In this document: positions 38,478-46,965 of the stretch, piece by piece
How the letters are laid out: each line of letters starts with the position of its first letter
How positions within the stretch are numbered: position 1 is the stretch's first letter
Source: Burkholderiales bacterium
GTDB taxonomy: Bacteria; Pseudomonadota; Gammaproteobacteria; Burkholderiales; Casimicrobiaceae
Assembly (NCBI GenBank): GCA_025354165.1
Contig: JANXNI010000038.1
Location: forward strand, 31,484-95,483
Length of the DNA stretch: 64,000 nt
Reading direction: 5' to 3'
Made by a program: the position numbers and the translations under genes
The notes under the pieces: model-generated
The model's input: the letters and a program-made list of their open reading frames with translations, nothing else
Database searches by the model: none
Told to the model about the DNA's origin: nothing

Positions 38478-38878
38478 CGAGAATTTCCATGTTGACGATG
38501 AACATCAGAAAATGGCTGGCACTCGGACTGACCGCGCTGGTTGCGTGTGCATCACCGTTGACTTCGGCGCGCACCTTTGCCTGCGCGGTTGGGCAATCTA
38601 TTGCCGTGCAAGAGCTGCCCAGACAAGGCCAGGACACGCTCGCATTAATTGCGTCGGCTGGCCCATTTTCGAGCAATCGTGACGGTATTAGCTTTGGCAA
38701 TCGCGAGCGTGCCTTGCCAAAAGCACCGCGCGGGTTTTATCGGGAATACACAGTGCGCACGCCCGGTGTGAGAAATCGTGGTGCGCGCCGTATTGTTTGC
38801 GGTGGTGATCAGCGTGCGGCAGACGCGTGCTACTACAGCGACGATCATTACCAGTCCTTCAAGTGCATTCAACGTTAA
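38474..38878 (+). CDS. Secreted guanyl-specific ribonuclease (T1/barnase-like, RNase N1 family)
   Basis: A 134-aa precursor. The signal peptide (MNIRKWLALGLTALVACASPLTSARTFA) is followed by a domain of about 95 residues matching the microbial RNase family: ELPRQGQDTLALI, GPFSSNRDGISFGNRE (catalytic Glu), GFYREYTVRTPG, RGARRIVCGG (catalytic Arg) and DDHYQSFKCI (catalytic His). Four cysteines suggest disulfides and an extracytoplasmic site. The next gene encodes a barstar-type inhibitor. The start may be 38474, 38489 or 38498. Confidence 0.9.
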   Translation: MTRISMLTMNIRKWLALGLTALVACASPLTSARTFACAVGQSIAVQELPRQGQDTLALIASAGPFSSNRDGISFGNRERALPKAPRGFYREYTVRTPGVRNRGARRIVCGGDQRAADACYYSDDHYQSFKCIQR

Positions 38879-38894
38879 GCGGCGCGAGCAACTC

Positions 38895-39218
38895 ATGAAA
38901 AATTCGGTTCACGATCTGCGGGCAGACACGGTGTTGACACTCGATTTGAAGGGCGTCCGTTCAAAAAAGGGCCTGCTGGAAGCTCTAGGCACGAGCCTCA
39001 AATTGCCGAAGCATTTCGGCCACAACTGGGACGCGCTGGCCGATTGCCTGATGGACGACGGCTGGGCCAAACGCACGGGCTACACGATTGTTGTACTGGA
39101 CGCAGCGGCCGCAGCGAAACGCTTCGGTGACGACTGGAATACGCTCACGGATATCTTCGGCGACGCCTGCATCTGGTGGAGCGAGCATGACAAACCGTTT
39201 CATGTCGTGCTCGCGTGA
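38895..39218 (+). CDS. Barstar-family ribonuclease inhibitor
   Basis: A 107-aa cytoplasmic protein. The ATG at 38895 is chosen over the track start at 38778, which would run through the RNase gene. Barstar features are the LDLKGVRSKKGLLEALGTSLKLPKHFGHNWDALADCLMD helix-loop and WNTLTDIFGDACIWW. The Asp/Glu-rich inhibitory helix (DALADCLMDD) is intact. It lies 16 bases after the RNase gene and overlaps nudB by four bases (GTGA). It should protect the producer from RNase that is not exported. Confidence 0.9.
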   Translation: MKNSVHDLRADTVLTLDLKGVRSKKGLLEALGTSLKLPKHFGHNWDALADCLMDDGWAKRTGYTIVVLDAAAAAKRFGDDWNTLTDIFGDACIWWSEHDKPFHVVLA

Positions 39219-39703
39219 GCGCCGAATCGCACGTCGCCAAACCGCTTAAAATCCCGCGCTCTGCCCTCGTCATCGCCTTCACGCCTGCACGTGAAGTGCT
39301 GCTCATTGAGCGCGCCGATTTCTCCGGTTTTTGGCAATCGGTCACCGGTTCGCAAGAGGGCGGCGAGTCTTGGGCGGACACGGCACAGCGCGAACTGATG
39401 GAAGAAACAGGGTTTGACGCGGCGCTCTACGGCGGCGTGATTGATCTCAATTACCGCAATGTTTATTGCATTTACCCACGCTGGCGGCACCGCTATCCGC
39501 CCCGCGTCACGCACAACGAAGAGCGCTGTTTCGCCGTCTGCGTCCCCACCGCGATCACGCCACGTCTTGCACCGCATGAACACCTCGCCTTTGAGTGGAT
39601 GCCGCTCGAAGCAGCGGCCCGCAAAGTGACGTCATGGAGTAATGTTGCGGCGCTGCGCCATTTGCAATCAAGCTTTGCATTGGTCGTTGGCAACCGCTTA
39701 TGA
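39215..39703 (+). CDS. nudB: Dihydroneopterin triphosphate diphosphatase (Nudix, NudB)
   Basis: A 162-aa Nudix hydrolase starting at GTG 39215, overlapping the barstar stop. The Nudix box GSQEGGESWADTAQRELMEETG is complete. The N-terminal KIPRSALVIAF and the later FEWMPLEAAARKVTSWSN resemble NudB, which removes pyrophosphate from dihydroneopterin triphosphate in folate synthesis. Its place at the end of a crystallin/RNase/barstar unit is not explained by that role. Confidence 0.83.
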   Translation: MSAESHVAKPLKIPRSALVIAFTPAREVLLIERADFSGFWQSVTGSQEGGESWADTAQRELMEETGFDAALYGGVIDLNYRNVYCIYPRWRHRYPPRVTHNEERCFAVCVPTAITPRLAPHEHLAFEWMPLEAAARKVTSWSNVAALRHLQSSFALVVGNRL

Positions 39704-39718
39704 GATATTTTTGGCAAT

Positions 39719-39832
39719 AGCTTTTTGCTGTAATGACGGCTGAATAGGGGCTACCACCAAAATTGACTTAAAGTCGACTTAATTACTTTTGCCGCTTTAG
39801 CCCAATATCAGACGTGACATATGCAAAAAGCT
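39719..39832. repeat. Palindromic dispersed element, copy D (most symmetric)
   Basis: A 114-bp inverted repeat. The left arm AGCTTTTTGCTGTAATGACG continues GCTGAATAGGGGCTA. The right arm mirrors it: TAGCCCAATATCAGACGTGACATATGCAAAAAGCT. The exact midpoint is TCGA in GTCGAC (39773-39778). The right arm provides the ATG of gph at 39821 and its first four codons. Confidence 0.88.
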
Positions 39833-40516
39833 GTAGTTTCAAAACCCCGCGCTGTCCTCTTCGATTTCGACGGTACATTAGTCGACAGCGCGCCAGATCT
39901 GGCGGGCGCTGCGAACGATTTGCGACTAGAGCTTGGGCTTGAGCTGATGCCGTACACCGTCCTTCGCCCCTACGCCACTTACGGCGCGCGCAGCCTGTTG
40001 AAACAGGCGCTTAATCTGTCGCCCGGCGACGCGGATTACGAGCCGAATCGCCAGCGTTTTCTGGCGATTTATGACGAACGGAAGCTGCAAAAAAGCCACC
40101 TCTTCCCTGGCGTGCTGGAGCTCTTAATCGCGCTCGAACGACAAAAAATTACTTGGGGCATTGTGACCAACAAGCACTCAAGGCTGGCCGAGCCAATGAT
40201 TCACGAGTTGCTTCGGGATCGCGCGTTCATGCCCGCGACGGTTGTTTGCGGCGACACGACCGCGACGCCGAAACCTCATCCCGCACCCGTGCTACACGCC
40301 GCAAACACTATGCAGATTGACCCGAATCATTGCTGGTTTGTCGGCGACGGCGAGAGCGACGTCAAGGCGAGCATTGCCGCAGGGATGACGCCCGTGCTCG
40401 CCGCGTACGGCTATGTGCCCGATCTCGACCACGCCCGGGCATGGGGCGCGGCGCACGAGATTGATCAGCCGCTGGCTTTGCTGGAGCTTTTGGAATTGGC
40501 GGGTTCGCCCACCTGA
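39821..40516 (+). CDS. gph: Phosphoglycolate phosphatase (HAD family)
   Basis: A 231-aa HAD-superfamily hydrolase that dephosphorylates 2-phosphoglycolate from DNA repair or oxygenation. Motif I is LFDFDGTLVDS, motif II is IVTNKH, motif III Lys lies in TATPKPHPAPV, and motif IV is WFVGDGESDVKASIAAGM. The start ATG lies within palindromic element D, so the first residues (MQKAV) are repeat-encoded; no good Shine-Dalgarno precedes it, and the conserved sequence begins at PRAVLFDFDG. The 3' end overlaps the convergent gspC-like gene by 52 bases. Confidence 0.9.
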   Translation: MQKAVVSKPRAVLFDFDGTLVDSAPDLAGAANDLRLELGLELMPYTVLRPYATYGARSLLKQALNLSPGDADYEPNRQRFLAIYDERKLQKSHLFPGVLELLIALERQKITWGIVTNKHSRLAEPMIHELLRDRAFMPATVVCGDTTATPKPHPAPVLHAANTMQIDPNHCWFVGDGESDVKASIAAGMTPVLAAYGYVPDLDHARAWGAAHEIDQPLALLELLELAGSPT

Positions 40517-41310
40517 GGCGCCGCTGCGCAGGCCGACGGGGCATAGACCCAGCGGCGCGGCGCGCCTTTGCTTTCGCCTTCAACCACCACGGACGCACCG
40601 CGCTCAAGTCGCGCCAAAAGCTCCGAGGTAATCGCCGCCGAGGATCGGATCAGATTGCCGTCTACGCGCATCAATACGTCGCCATCAGCAATGGCGAACA
40701 TCGCCGTGGTACCGCCAGTTCCCTTCGCACGAATGCCACCCGCTGCACCCGGCAACGGCTCGAACATGCGAGCAAACGTGGCATTTTCCGACATCAGCGC
40801 CCTGACCATGCTTTCGGCCATAAAAATGGCGCTGGCGCGGTCACCGCCAGTCAGGCGACACGCAGCCGCAACCGGCAAAACCACTTTTTTCGCGGGGTCA
40901 ACGCGCGGCACCAGCACGGTCACGCGATTTTCGGTTCCGCCTGATGCGAACACCACAGCATCCCGATCAACGCGCACGATCTTTTCCCCAGACGGCAATG
41001 ATTCACCAGCCGCGAGCGACAGCCCGCGTGTAGCGGCGCCGCTCGCGCCGACAAAGTAAGCGCGGTCTCCGGCAACACCGACGAGCTTCATGGCACCGAC
41101 GGTCACCGATTGAGCGGCGGGCCCGGCACCTTCAAGCGTAGGGGCTCGCAGCGCAAACGGTCGCCACGCTGGCAATTTCGCCGTCTGCGTGTCGCCCCAA
41201 AGCCCAAGGAGAAGCGCACAAGCCCAGCCGAACAGGCCGGCAGCAACGGTCACGGCAAGCGCGGTGGCGACCTGCTCCAGCCTATAATTTGAGCTTATTC
41301 CCTGCTTCAC
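40465..41310 (-). CDS. General secretion pathway protein C-like inner-membrane protein
   Basis: A 281-aa protein with one N-terminal membrane helix (about residues 13-37, TALAVTVAAGLFGWACALLLGLW), a periplasmic HR-like domain (VGAMKLVGVAGDRAYFVGA ... GEKIVRVDRDAVVFASGG) and a C-terminal PDZ-like part (ADGDVLMRVDGNLIRSSAAI). This is the layout of GspC/PulC, which links the inner-membrane platform of type II secretion to the outer-membrane secretin. No other gsp gene is in the window. It starts at GTG 41310, divergent from dapC, and overlaps the end of gph by 52 bases. Confidence 0.72.
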   Translation of the reverse strand: MKQGISSNYRLEQVATALAVTVAAGLFGWACALLLGLWGDTQTAKLPAWRPFALRAPTLEGAGPAAQSVTVGAMKLVGVAGDRAYFVGASGAATRGLSLAAGESLPSGEKIVRVDRDAVVFASGGTENRVTVLVPRVDPAKKVVLPVAAACRLTGGDRASAIFMAESMVRALMSENATFARMFEPLPGAAGGIRAKGTGGTTAMFAIADGDVLMRVDGNLIRSSAAITSELLARLERGASVVVEGESKGAPRRWVYAPSACAAAPQVGEPANSKSSSKASG

Positions 41311-41382
41311 CTAGCGTCGCCTTGTCTGAAAATTCGCGTGCGAATTTTTCGAGTGTTTTTCAGTTCTAGCGCCGATTTTGCC

Positions 41383-42627
41383 TTGAATCCCTATCTCGCC
41401 GATCTCAACGAATTTACGTTCACACGACTTGCACGTCTGCTGCAACCGCTCACGCCGCCTGCCGGGCTAAAACCGATCAATTTATCAATTGGTGAGCCAA
41501 AGCATCCGACGCCGCAATTCATTCGCGACGCCGTCGCGCAAAACACCGACGGTCTGGCGCAATACCCGCCCACCAAAGGGTCGCCGGCGCTGCGGCAAAC
41601 TATCGCGACCTGGCTCGAGCGTCGCTACGCACTGCCCGCGCTCGATCCGGAAACCCAATTGCTGCCAGTGCTTGGTAGCAAAGAAGCGCTGTATTCCTTC
41701 ACCCAAACCGTCATCGACCCGCGCGCCGCGCAGCCCACGGTGCTGGTGCCAAATCCGTTCTACATGGTCTATGAGGGCGCGGCGCTGCTGTGTGGAGCGA
41801 AACCGCATTACGTCAATTTCGATGCTAAATCCGGTGAATACGCGTGGGATGCGATACCTGAGAGCGTATGGAAAAACGTACAACTCGTGATCGTTTGTTC
41901 GCCCGACAATCCGACGGGAGCCGTCACCACGCGTGCGCGCTGGCAATGGCTGTTTCAGCAAAGTGATCGATACGGTTTCGTTGTGCTCGCCGACGAGTGC
42001 TACAGCGAGATTTATTTTGAAGAAGGCAAGCCGCCCGTTGGCGCGCTGCAAGTGGCCGCAGAAATGGGTCGCACGGATTTCAAACGACTGGTTTCCATGG
42101 GTAGCCTGTCGAAGCGCTCGAACTCTCCGGGCCTGCGTTCGGGTTTCGTGGCCGGTGACGCCGAGCTGATCGCCAAGTTCCTGCACCTACGTTCGTTCAA
42201 CGGATCGGCGATGGCAGGGCCAGTGACCGCCGCGAGTATTGCTGCGTGGAACGATGAGGGGCATGTCGTGGCCAATCGTGCCGAGTACGCGAAGAAATTT
42301 CGCGAGCTGTCGCCAATGTTGGCTAAGCATTTGGCCGTTACTGTGCCAGAAGCGGCGTTCTACTGGTGGGTGCCGATTCCTGCTTCATTTGGCGGCGACG
42401 ACGACGAGCGCTTCGCACGCGAGCTTTTTGAAGCGACCGCGATCACCGTGATTCCCGGCTCTTATCTGTCGCGCGTCGCGTCTGACGGCGTGAATCCCGG
42501 TCGCGGCTACATCCGCATCGCGCTGGTGTCCGAATTTGACGAATGCCTTGAGGCGGTCACCCGCCTCTGCAATTTTTTGAGCAGGACGGCGCCATTGGCC
42601 GTTGCTGCGCAGCCCGTTACCGCGTAA
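41383..42627 (+). CDS. dapC: N-succinyldiaminopimelate aminotransferase
   Basis: About 414 aa from the TTG at 41383 (LNPYLADLNEF matches the family start); the track opens at GTG 41338. PLP-dependent class I aminotransferase, likely converting N-succinyl-2-amino-6-ketopimelate to N-succinyl-LL-diaminopimelate in the lysine/peptidoglycan branch. Landmarks are INLSIGEPKHPTP, NPFYMVYEGAAL, CSPDNPTGAV, ADECYSEIYF, the PLP Lys in SMGSLSKRSNSPGLRSGF, and GYIRIALV. dapD follows 15 bases later, which supports dapC over other aminotransferases. Confidence 0.88.
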   Translation: MNPYLADLNEFTFTRLARLLQPLTPPAGLKPINLSIGEPKHPTPQFIRDAVAQNTDGLAQYPPTKGSPALRQTIATWLERRYALPALDPETQLLPVLGSKEALYSFTQTVIDPRAAQPTVLVPNPFYMVYEGAALLCGAKPHYVNFDAKSGEYAWDAIPESVWKNVQLVIVCSPDNPTGAVTTRARWQWLFQQSDRYGFVVLADECYSEIYFEEGKPPVGALQVAAEMGRTDFKRLVSMGSLSKRSNSPGLRSGFVAGDAELIAKFLHLRSFNGSAMAGPVTAASIAAWNDEGHVVANRAEYAKKFRELSPMLAKHLAVTVPEAAFYWWVPIPASFGGDDDERFARELFEATAITVIPGSYLSRVASDGVNPGRGYIRIALVSEFDECLEAVTRLCNFLSRTAPLAVAAQPVTA

Positions 42628-42642
42628 TTAGAAAAGAAAAAT

Positions 42643-43467
42643 ATGTCCGAAGCCTTACAAAATATCATCGACGCCGCCTGGGAAAACCGCGCGAGTCTGT
42701 CTCCGGCAAATCCTCCGAAACAAATCGCGGACGCAGTTGAATCCGTCATAGCCGATCTCAACAAGGGCCGCAAACGCGTCGCCGAAAAAATCAATGGCGA
42801 GTGGGTCACACATCAATGGCTCAAGAAGGCCGTGCTGCTGTCGTTCCGCCTGCAGGACAACGCGATTGTTAAAGCAGGTGATCTCGCGTTTTACGACAAA
42901 GTGCAAACCAAATTTGCGCACATGACGGCCGAACAAGTCGGCGCAACGGGCGTTCGCGTCGTCCCGCCCGCAGTGGCCCGTCGTGGCAGCTACCTCGCAA
43001 AAAACGTCATTCTGATGCCCTCGTTCGTGAACATCGGCGCGTATGTGGACGAAGGCACGATGGTTGATACGTGGGCCACCGTCGGTTCCTGCGCTCAAAT
43101 AGGCAAAAACGTTCATCTGTCCGGTGGCGTCGGCATCGGCGGCGTGTTGGAGCCGCTGCAGGCGAATCCCACGATCATCGAAGACAACTGCTTCATCGGC
43201 GCGCGCTCGGAAGTTGTCGAGGGCTGCATCGTCGAAGAAAACTCGGTGCTTGGAATGGGCGTCTACATCGGCAAAAGCACCAAAATCTACAACCGCGCGA
43301 CCGGTGAAGTAAGCTACGGACGCGTGCCGTCGGGCTCGGTGGTCGTTGCCGGCAATTTACCCTCTGCCGACGGCAAATACAGTCTGTATTGCGCGGTTAT
43401 CGTCAAGCAGGTTGACGCGCAAACGCGCTCCAAGACCAGCATCAACGACCTATTGCGCGGCGATTAA
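42643..43467 (+). CDS. dapD: 2,3,4,5-tetrahydropyridine-2,6-dicarboxylate N-succinyltransferase
   Basis: A 274-aa trimeric acyltransferase of lysine biosynthesis that transfers succinyl from succinyl-CoA to tetrahydrodipicolinate. The N-terminal helical domain ([15 protein letters not shown]) is followed by a left-handed beta helix made of hexapeptide repeats ([52 protein letters not shown]). It lies between dapC and map. Confidence 0.95.
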   Translation: MSEALQNIIDAAWENRASLSPANPPKQIADAVESVIADLNKGRKRVAEKINGEWVTHQWLKKAVLLSFRLQDNAIVKAGDLAFYDKVQTKFAHMTAEQVGATGVRVVPPAVARRGSYLAKNVILMPSFVNIGAYVDEGTMVDTWATVGSCAQIGKNVHLSGGVGIGGVLEPLQANPTIIEDNCFIGARSEVVEGCIVEENSVLGMGVYIGKSTKIYNRATGEVSYGRVPSGSVVVAGNLPSADGKYSLYCAVIVKQVDAQTRSKTSINDLLRGD

Positions 43468-43479
43468 GAAAGATTTGTA

Positions 43480-44274
43480 ATGTCCGTCTCTATCAAAACC
43501 CCAGAAGATATCGAAGGCATGCGTCTGGCGGGTCGCCAGACCGCCGAGATCCTTGATTTCATTGGCCCGTACGTCAAGCCCGGCGTGACGACCGATGAGC
43601 TGGATGCACTGTGTCACAAATTTATGGTGGAGACGCAAAAAGGCATCGCGGCGAACATCAACTACACGCCGCCGGGCCATACTCCTTTTCCGAAATCGAT
43701 CTGCACCTCCGTCAATCATGTCGTTTGTCACGGCGTACCCGGGGACAAGAAGTTGAAGGATGGCGACATCGTCAATATCGACGTTGCGATGATCGTTAAC
43801 GGATACTTCGGCGACACCAGCCGCATGTACTACGCAGGAAAACCGACCATTGCCGGCAAGCGTCTGTCTGAGGCCACTTACGAGGCTATGTGGCGAGGTA
43901 TCCGTGTCGTGAAACCGGGCGCGACCCTGGGCGACGTAGGCCACGCCATACAAAGCTACGTGGAGCCGATGGGATACTCCGTTGTTCGCGAATTCTGTGG
44001 TCATGGCATCGGCAAGAAGTATCACGAGGAGCCACAGGTGCTGCACTACGGCAAACCGGGTACTGGCATGCGTTTGCTGCCCGGCATGATGTTCACTATT
44101 GAACCGATGATCAACGCTGGTCGATCGGGCATTCGGACACTGGCCGATGGCTGGACGGCGGTTACTGCTGACCACAGTTTGTCCGCGCAGTGGGAACACA
44201 CGATTCTCGTCACCGAGACCGGTTACGAGGTTACGACCCAGTCTGCAGGCACGCCGCCGCCGCCGGCGCTTTGA
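43480..44274 (+). CDS. map: Type I methionine aminopeptidase
   Basis: A 264-aa M24A metalloprotease that removes N-terminal Met. The five metal ligands are visible: Asp in IVNIDVAMI, Asp in YFGDTSRMY, His in CGHGIGKKYHE, Glu in MFTIEPMI and Glu in QWEHTILVTE. It lies 12 bases after dapD and 34 bases before glnD; the function is unrelated to lysine synthesis. def, the partner enzyme of N-terminal maturation, is 3.5 kb downstream on the other strand. Confidence 0.95.
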   Translation: MSVSIKTPEDIEGMRLAGRQTAEILDFIGPYVKPGVTTDELDALCHKFMVETQKGIAANINYTPPGHTPFPKSICTSVNHVVCHGVPGDKKLKDGDIVNIDVAMIVNGYFGDTSRMYYAGKPTIAGKRLSEATYEAMWRGIRVVKPGATLGDVGHAIQSYVEPMGYSVVREFCGHGIGKKYHEEPQVLHYGKPGTGMRLLPGMMFTIEPMINAGRSGIRTLADGWTAVTADHSLSAQWEHTILVTETGYEVTTQSAGTPPPPAL

Positions 44275-44308
44275 CGCAGTGACGGCGACGCCATAACCCG
44301 GCGACGAC

Positions 44309-46921
44309 ATGACCGCGATCAGCTCGCCGCCAGTGGCGTTCAGCTCCACGCCGCCCTCCACTGAGGCCGCCGCACAGTTGCCTTCGCTCGCAGAATTGCG
44401 ACGCACTTACAAATCGCACTACGCGCTGATATTTGATGCACTGGATAGCAACTTCCATATCGATGCCGCGTTGCGCGCGCACGCATTGGCGGTGGACGAC
44501 GTGCTCATCCAGCAATGGCATCGTCATCAACTGCACAAACAGCCGATAACGTTATTAGCGGTGGGTGGCTATGGCCGCTTCGAACTGTTTCCGCACTCCG
44601 ACGTAGACATTTTGTTGCTTCATGACGAGGTCGATGCCGCCTCGATGGAAGGCATTGAAGCGTTCCTGAGCGAGGCGTGGGACTTGGGCTTTGAGATCGG
44701 CCACAGCGTGCGCTCTGTGGAGGATTGCATCGCGCAAGCCGAAGCTGACATCACCGTCGCGACGTCAATTTTGGAGCGCCGTGTGATCGTCGGCGCCGCA
44801 GGCATTCCGCATCGACTCGACCAGCGCTGGCAGCAAACTTTTGACGTCGATCACTTCGTCAAAGCGAAAAGGTTTGAGCAGCAACAACGCTACGTCCGCT
44901 TCGAAGACACTGCCTACAACCTTGAGCCCAACGTCAAAGAAAGTCCTGGCGGTTTGCGCGATATTCAAATGGTTTTGTGGCTAGCGCGAGCGATCACCGG
45001 TGCGTCGTCGCTCGAAGCATTGGTCGCGCAGGGTTACATCAATCGTCATGAATGCGATGGTCTCTCGGAGGCTTATCGCCAGATCAAGTTCCTGCGTGCA
45101 CGGCTGCATTTGCTAGCTCATCGGCGCGAGGATCGCCTGGTTTTCGAGCTGCAAAATTCATTGGCTGAAGCACTTGGCATCACCGCTGCGGCTGGCCTGC
45201 GCGCCAGCGAAGTTTTGATGAAGCGCTACTACCAGTCGGCACGGCAACTGCGACTGTTTAACGACATCCTGATTGATGCGCTGACCAGTGATCGCAATGC
45301 ACGGCAGACGCCAATTGCGGACACGCCGTTTTCGGCACGCGATGGCAAACTGGATCTGACCACGCGTGGCTCGAATTTGTCAGCGCTGGAGACGTTGCGA
45401 GCCTTTCAGATATTGCACCGCGATCGCACCCACCAAGGGTTCACGCCAGAGTTGCGGCGCGCCATCCTGCGCGCTGTGGACGCGCTGCCCGAGGGTGCGT
45501 TTGGAACCGATGAATGTCGCGCCCTGTGCCTTGATTTTTTGCGTGGAGGTCATGGCGTCTATCACGCACTTAAAGCAATGAGCGAGCTAGGCGTTCTGGG
45601 TAAACTGGTACCGCCATGGGCCCGCATCGTCGGGCAAATGCAGCACGACCTGTTCCATGTTTATACAGTGGATCAGCACATTCTGATGGTACTGCGGAAT
45701 ATGCGGCGCTTTGCAGATCCCGTGCACTCTCACGAGTACCCACTGTGCAGCCAGCTCATGCAGGAATTCCCCGAGCGCGAAGTGCTGTATCTCGCCTGCG
45801 TCTTTCACGACATCGCCAAGGGGCGGGGCGGCGATCACTCGCAGCTCGGCATGATGGATGCGCGTGAATACTGCACCATGATTGGCCTGTCACCCGAGAA
45901 TGTCGAGTTCGTGGCGTGGCTGGTTGAACACCATCTCACGATGTCTGCTTTTGCGCAGAAACGCGACATCGCCGACCCGAATGTTGTGCGCGAATTCGCA
46001 CAACTGGTGGGTAATGAAAAACACTTGCTCGCACTTTATTTGCTCACGGTTGCCGACGTTCGTGGCACCAGCCCGAAGGTCTGGAACAACTGGAAGGCGC
46101 GCCTGCTGGAGCAGCTTTTCCGGTCGACGCGGTGGCATTTCAATGCAGCGGGCGAATCGAGTGTGTTCGATTTGCTGGCTGATCGTCTGGTCGAGGCGCG
46201 GCGATTGCTCGCGCTCTACGCCATTGATGTTGAGCGGGCAGAAAAATTCTGGCGAACGCTGGATTCGGTCTATCTGCAACGCCATAGTGCTGACGAGATC
46301 GCTTGGCATGCGAGGAACCTCTTCTTCCGTATGGATACCGAAAAACCCGTTGTGCGGACGCGCCTCATGCCGTCGGGCGAGGGCCTGCAAATCATGGTGT
46401 ATGTCAAAGACCGTGCGGAGTTGTTTGCGCGCATCATGAACGTGTTTGCCCGTCTGAACTTCTCGGTTCTGGATGCGCGCGTTCACACGTCAAAGATGGG
46501 CTATGCACTCGACACGTTCACTGTAGTCAATCCGGGTTCGATCAGCGCCGCTTACCGCGATGTCACGCAGCTGGTCGAACATTCGCTGATCGAAGTTCTG
46601 ACCGAAGACAAAGTGTTACCCAAAACACCGCTGGGTAAACCGACGCGTCAGCAACGACATTTCCCCATCACCCCGGTGATCGAAATCACTGGCGATGAAC
46701 AGGGACAACGGTTCGTGCTGGAAATCGTCGCCGCAGATCGCACCGGGCTCCTGGCGCGTATCGCCGACGTGCTATCGAAACGCGGCATCTCCATCCAGAC
46801 CGCACGGGTCAACACGCTGGGCGCTCGCGCAGAAGACGTATTCGTTGTTTCCGGCGGACGCCTCGCCGAAGAGGCTACGCGGATTACTCTGGAGACTGAG
46901 CTGGCCGAGGCGATTGCCTAG
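44309..46921 (+). CDS. glnD: PII uridylyltransferase / uridylyl-removing enzyme GlnD
   Basis: An 870-aa bifunctional nitrogen sensor that uridylylates PII proteins when glutamine is low and reverses this when it is high. Domains in order: nucleotidyltransferase (GGYGRFELFPHSDVDILLLHDE, about residue 90), central NTPase-associated helices, HD domain (CVFHDIAKGRGGDHSQLG, about 500), and two C-terminal ACT domains (VKDRAELFARIMNVFARLNF and AADRTGLLARIADVLSKRG) that bind glutamine. Full length. Confidence 0.95.
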   Translation: MTAISSPPVAFSSTPPSTEAAAQLPSLAELRRTYKSHYALIFDALDSNFHIDAALRAHALAVDDVLIQQWHRHQLHKQPITLLAVGGYGRFELFPHSDVDILLLHDEVDAASMEGIEAFLSEAWDLGFEIGHSVRSVEDCIAQAEADITVATSILERRVIVGAAGIPHRLDQRWQQTFDVDHFVKAKRFEQQQRYVRFEDTAYNLEPNVKESPGGLRDIQMVLWLARAITGASSLEALVAQGYINRHECDGLSEAYRQIKFLRARLHLLAHRREDRLVFELQNSLAEALGITAAAGLRASEVLMKRYYQSARQLRLFNDILIDALTSDRNARQTPIADTPFSARDGKLDLTTRGSNLSALETLRAFQILHRDRTHQGFTPELRRAILRAVDALPEGAFGTDECRALCLDFLRGGHGVYHALKAMSELGVLGKLVPPWARIVGQMQHDLFHVYTVDQHILMVLRNMRRFADPVHSHEYPLCSQLMQEFPEREVLYLACVFHDIAKGRGGDHSQLGMMDAREYCTMIGLSPENVEFVAWLVEHHLTMSAFAQKRDIADPNVVREFAQLVGNEKHLLALYLLTVADVRGTSPKVWNNWKARLLEQLFRSTRWHFNAAGESSVFDLLADRLVEARRLLALYAIDVERAEKFWRTLDSVYLQRHSADEIAWHARNLFFRMDTEKPVVRTRLMPSGEGLQIMVYVKDRAELFARIMNVFARLNFSVLDARVHTSKMGYALDTFTVVNPGSISAAYRDVTQLVEHSLIEVLTEDKVLPKTPLGKPTRQQRHFPITPVIEITGDEQGQRFVLEIVAADRTGLLARIADVLSKRGISIQTARVNTLGARAEDVFVVSGGRLAEEATRITLETELAEAIA

Positions 46922-46926
46922 ATGCG

Positions 46927-46944
46927 GCTCGCTTGAAGGCGAGC
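46927..46944 (+). terminator. Short hairpin after glnD
   Basis: GCTCGC, a TTGAAG loop and GCGAGC give a six-bp GC stem just after the glnD stop, followed by GGGCC with no T-run. It could be a weak terminator or an mRNA-stabilising hairpin before the RNase T2 gene. Confidence 0.35.
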
Positions 46945-46965
46945 GGGCCTTACTGGACATACAAA

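Noticed and set aside
41338-41382. Upstream extension of dapC from GTG 41338
   Set aside because: The extra 15 residues (RIFRVFFSSSADFA) do not match the family start, and NPYLADLNEF aligns with the usual N-terminus.
43450-44406. 318-aa minus-strand ORF antisense to map
   Set aside because: Shadow of map, which has all metal ligands in the plus frame.
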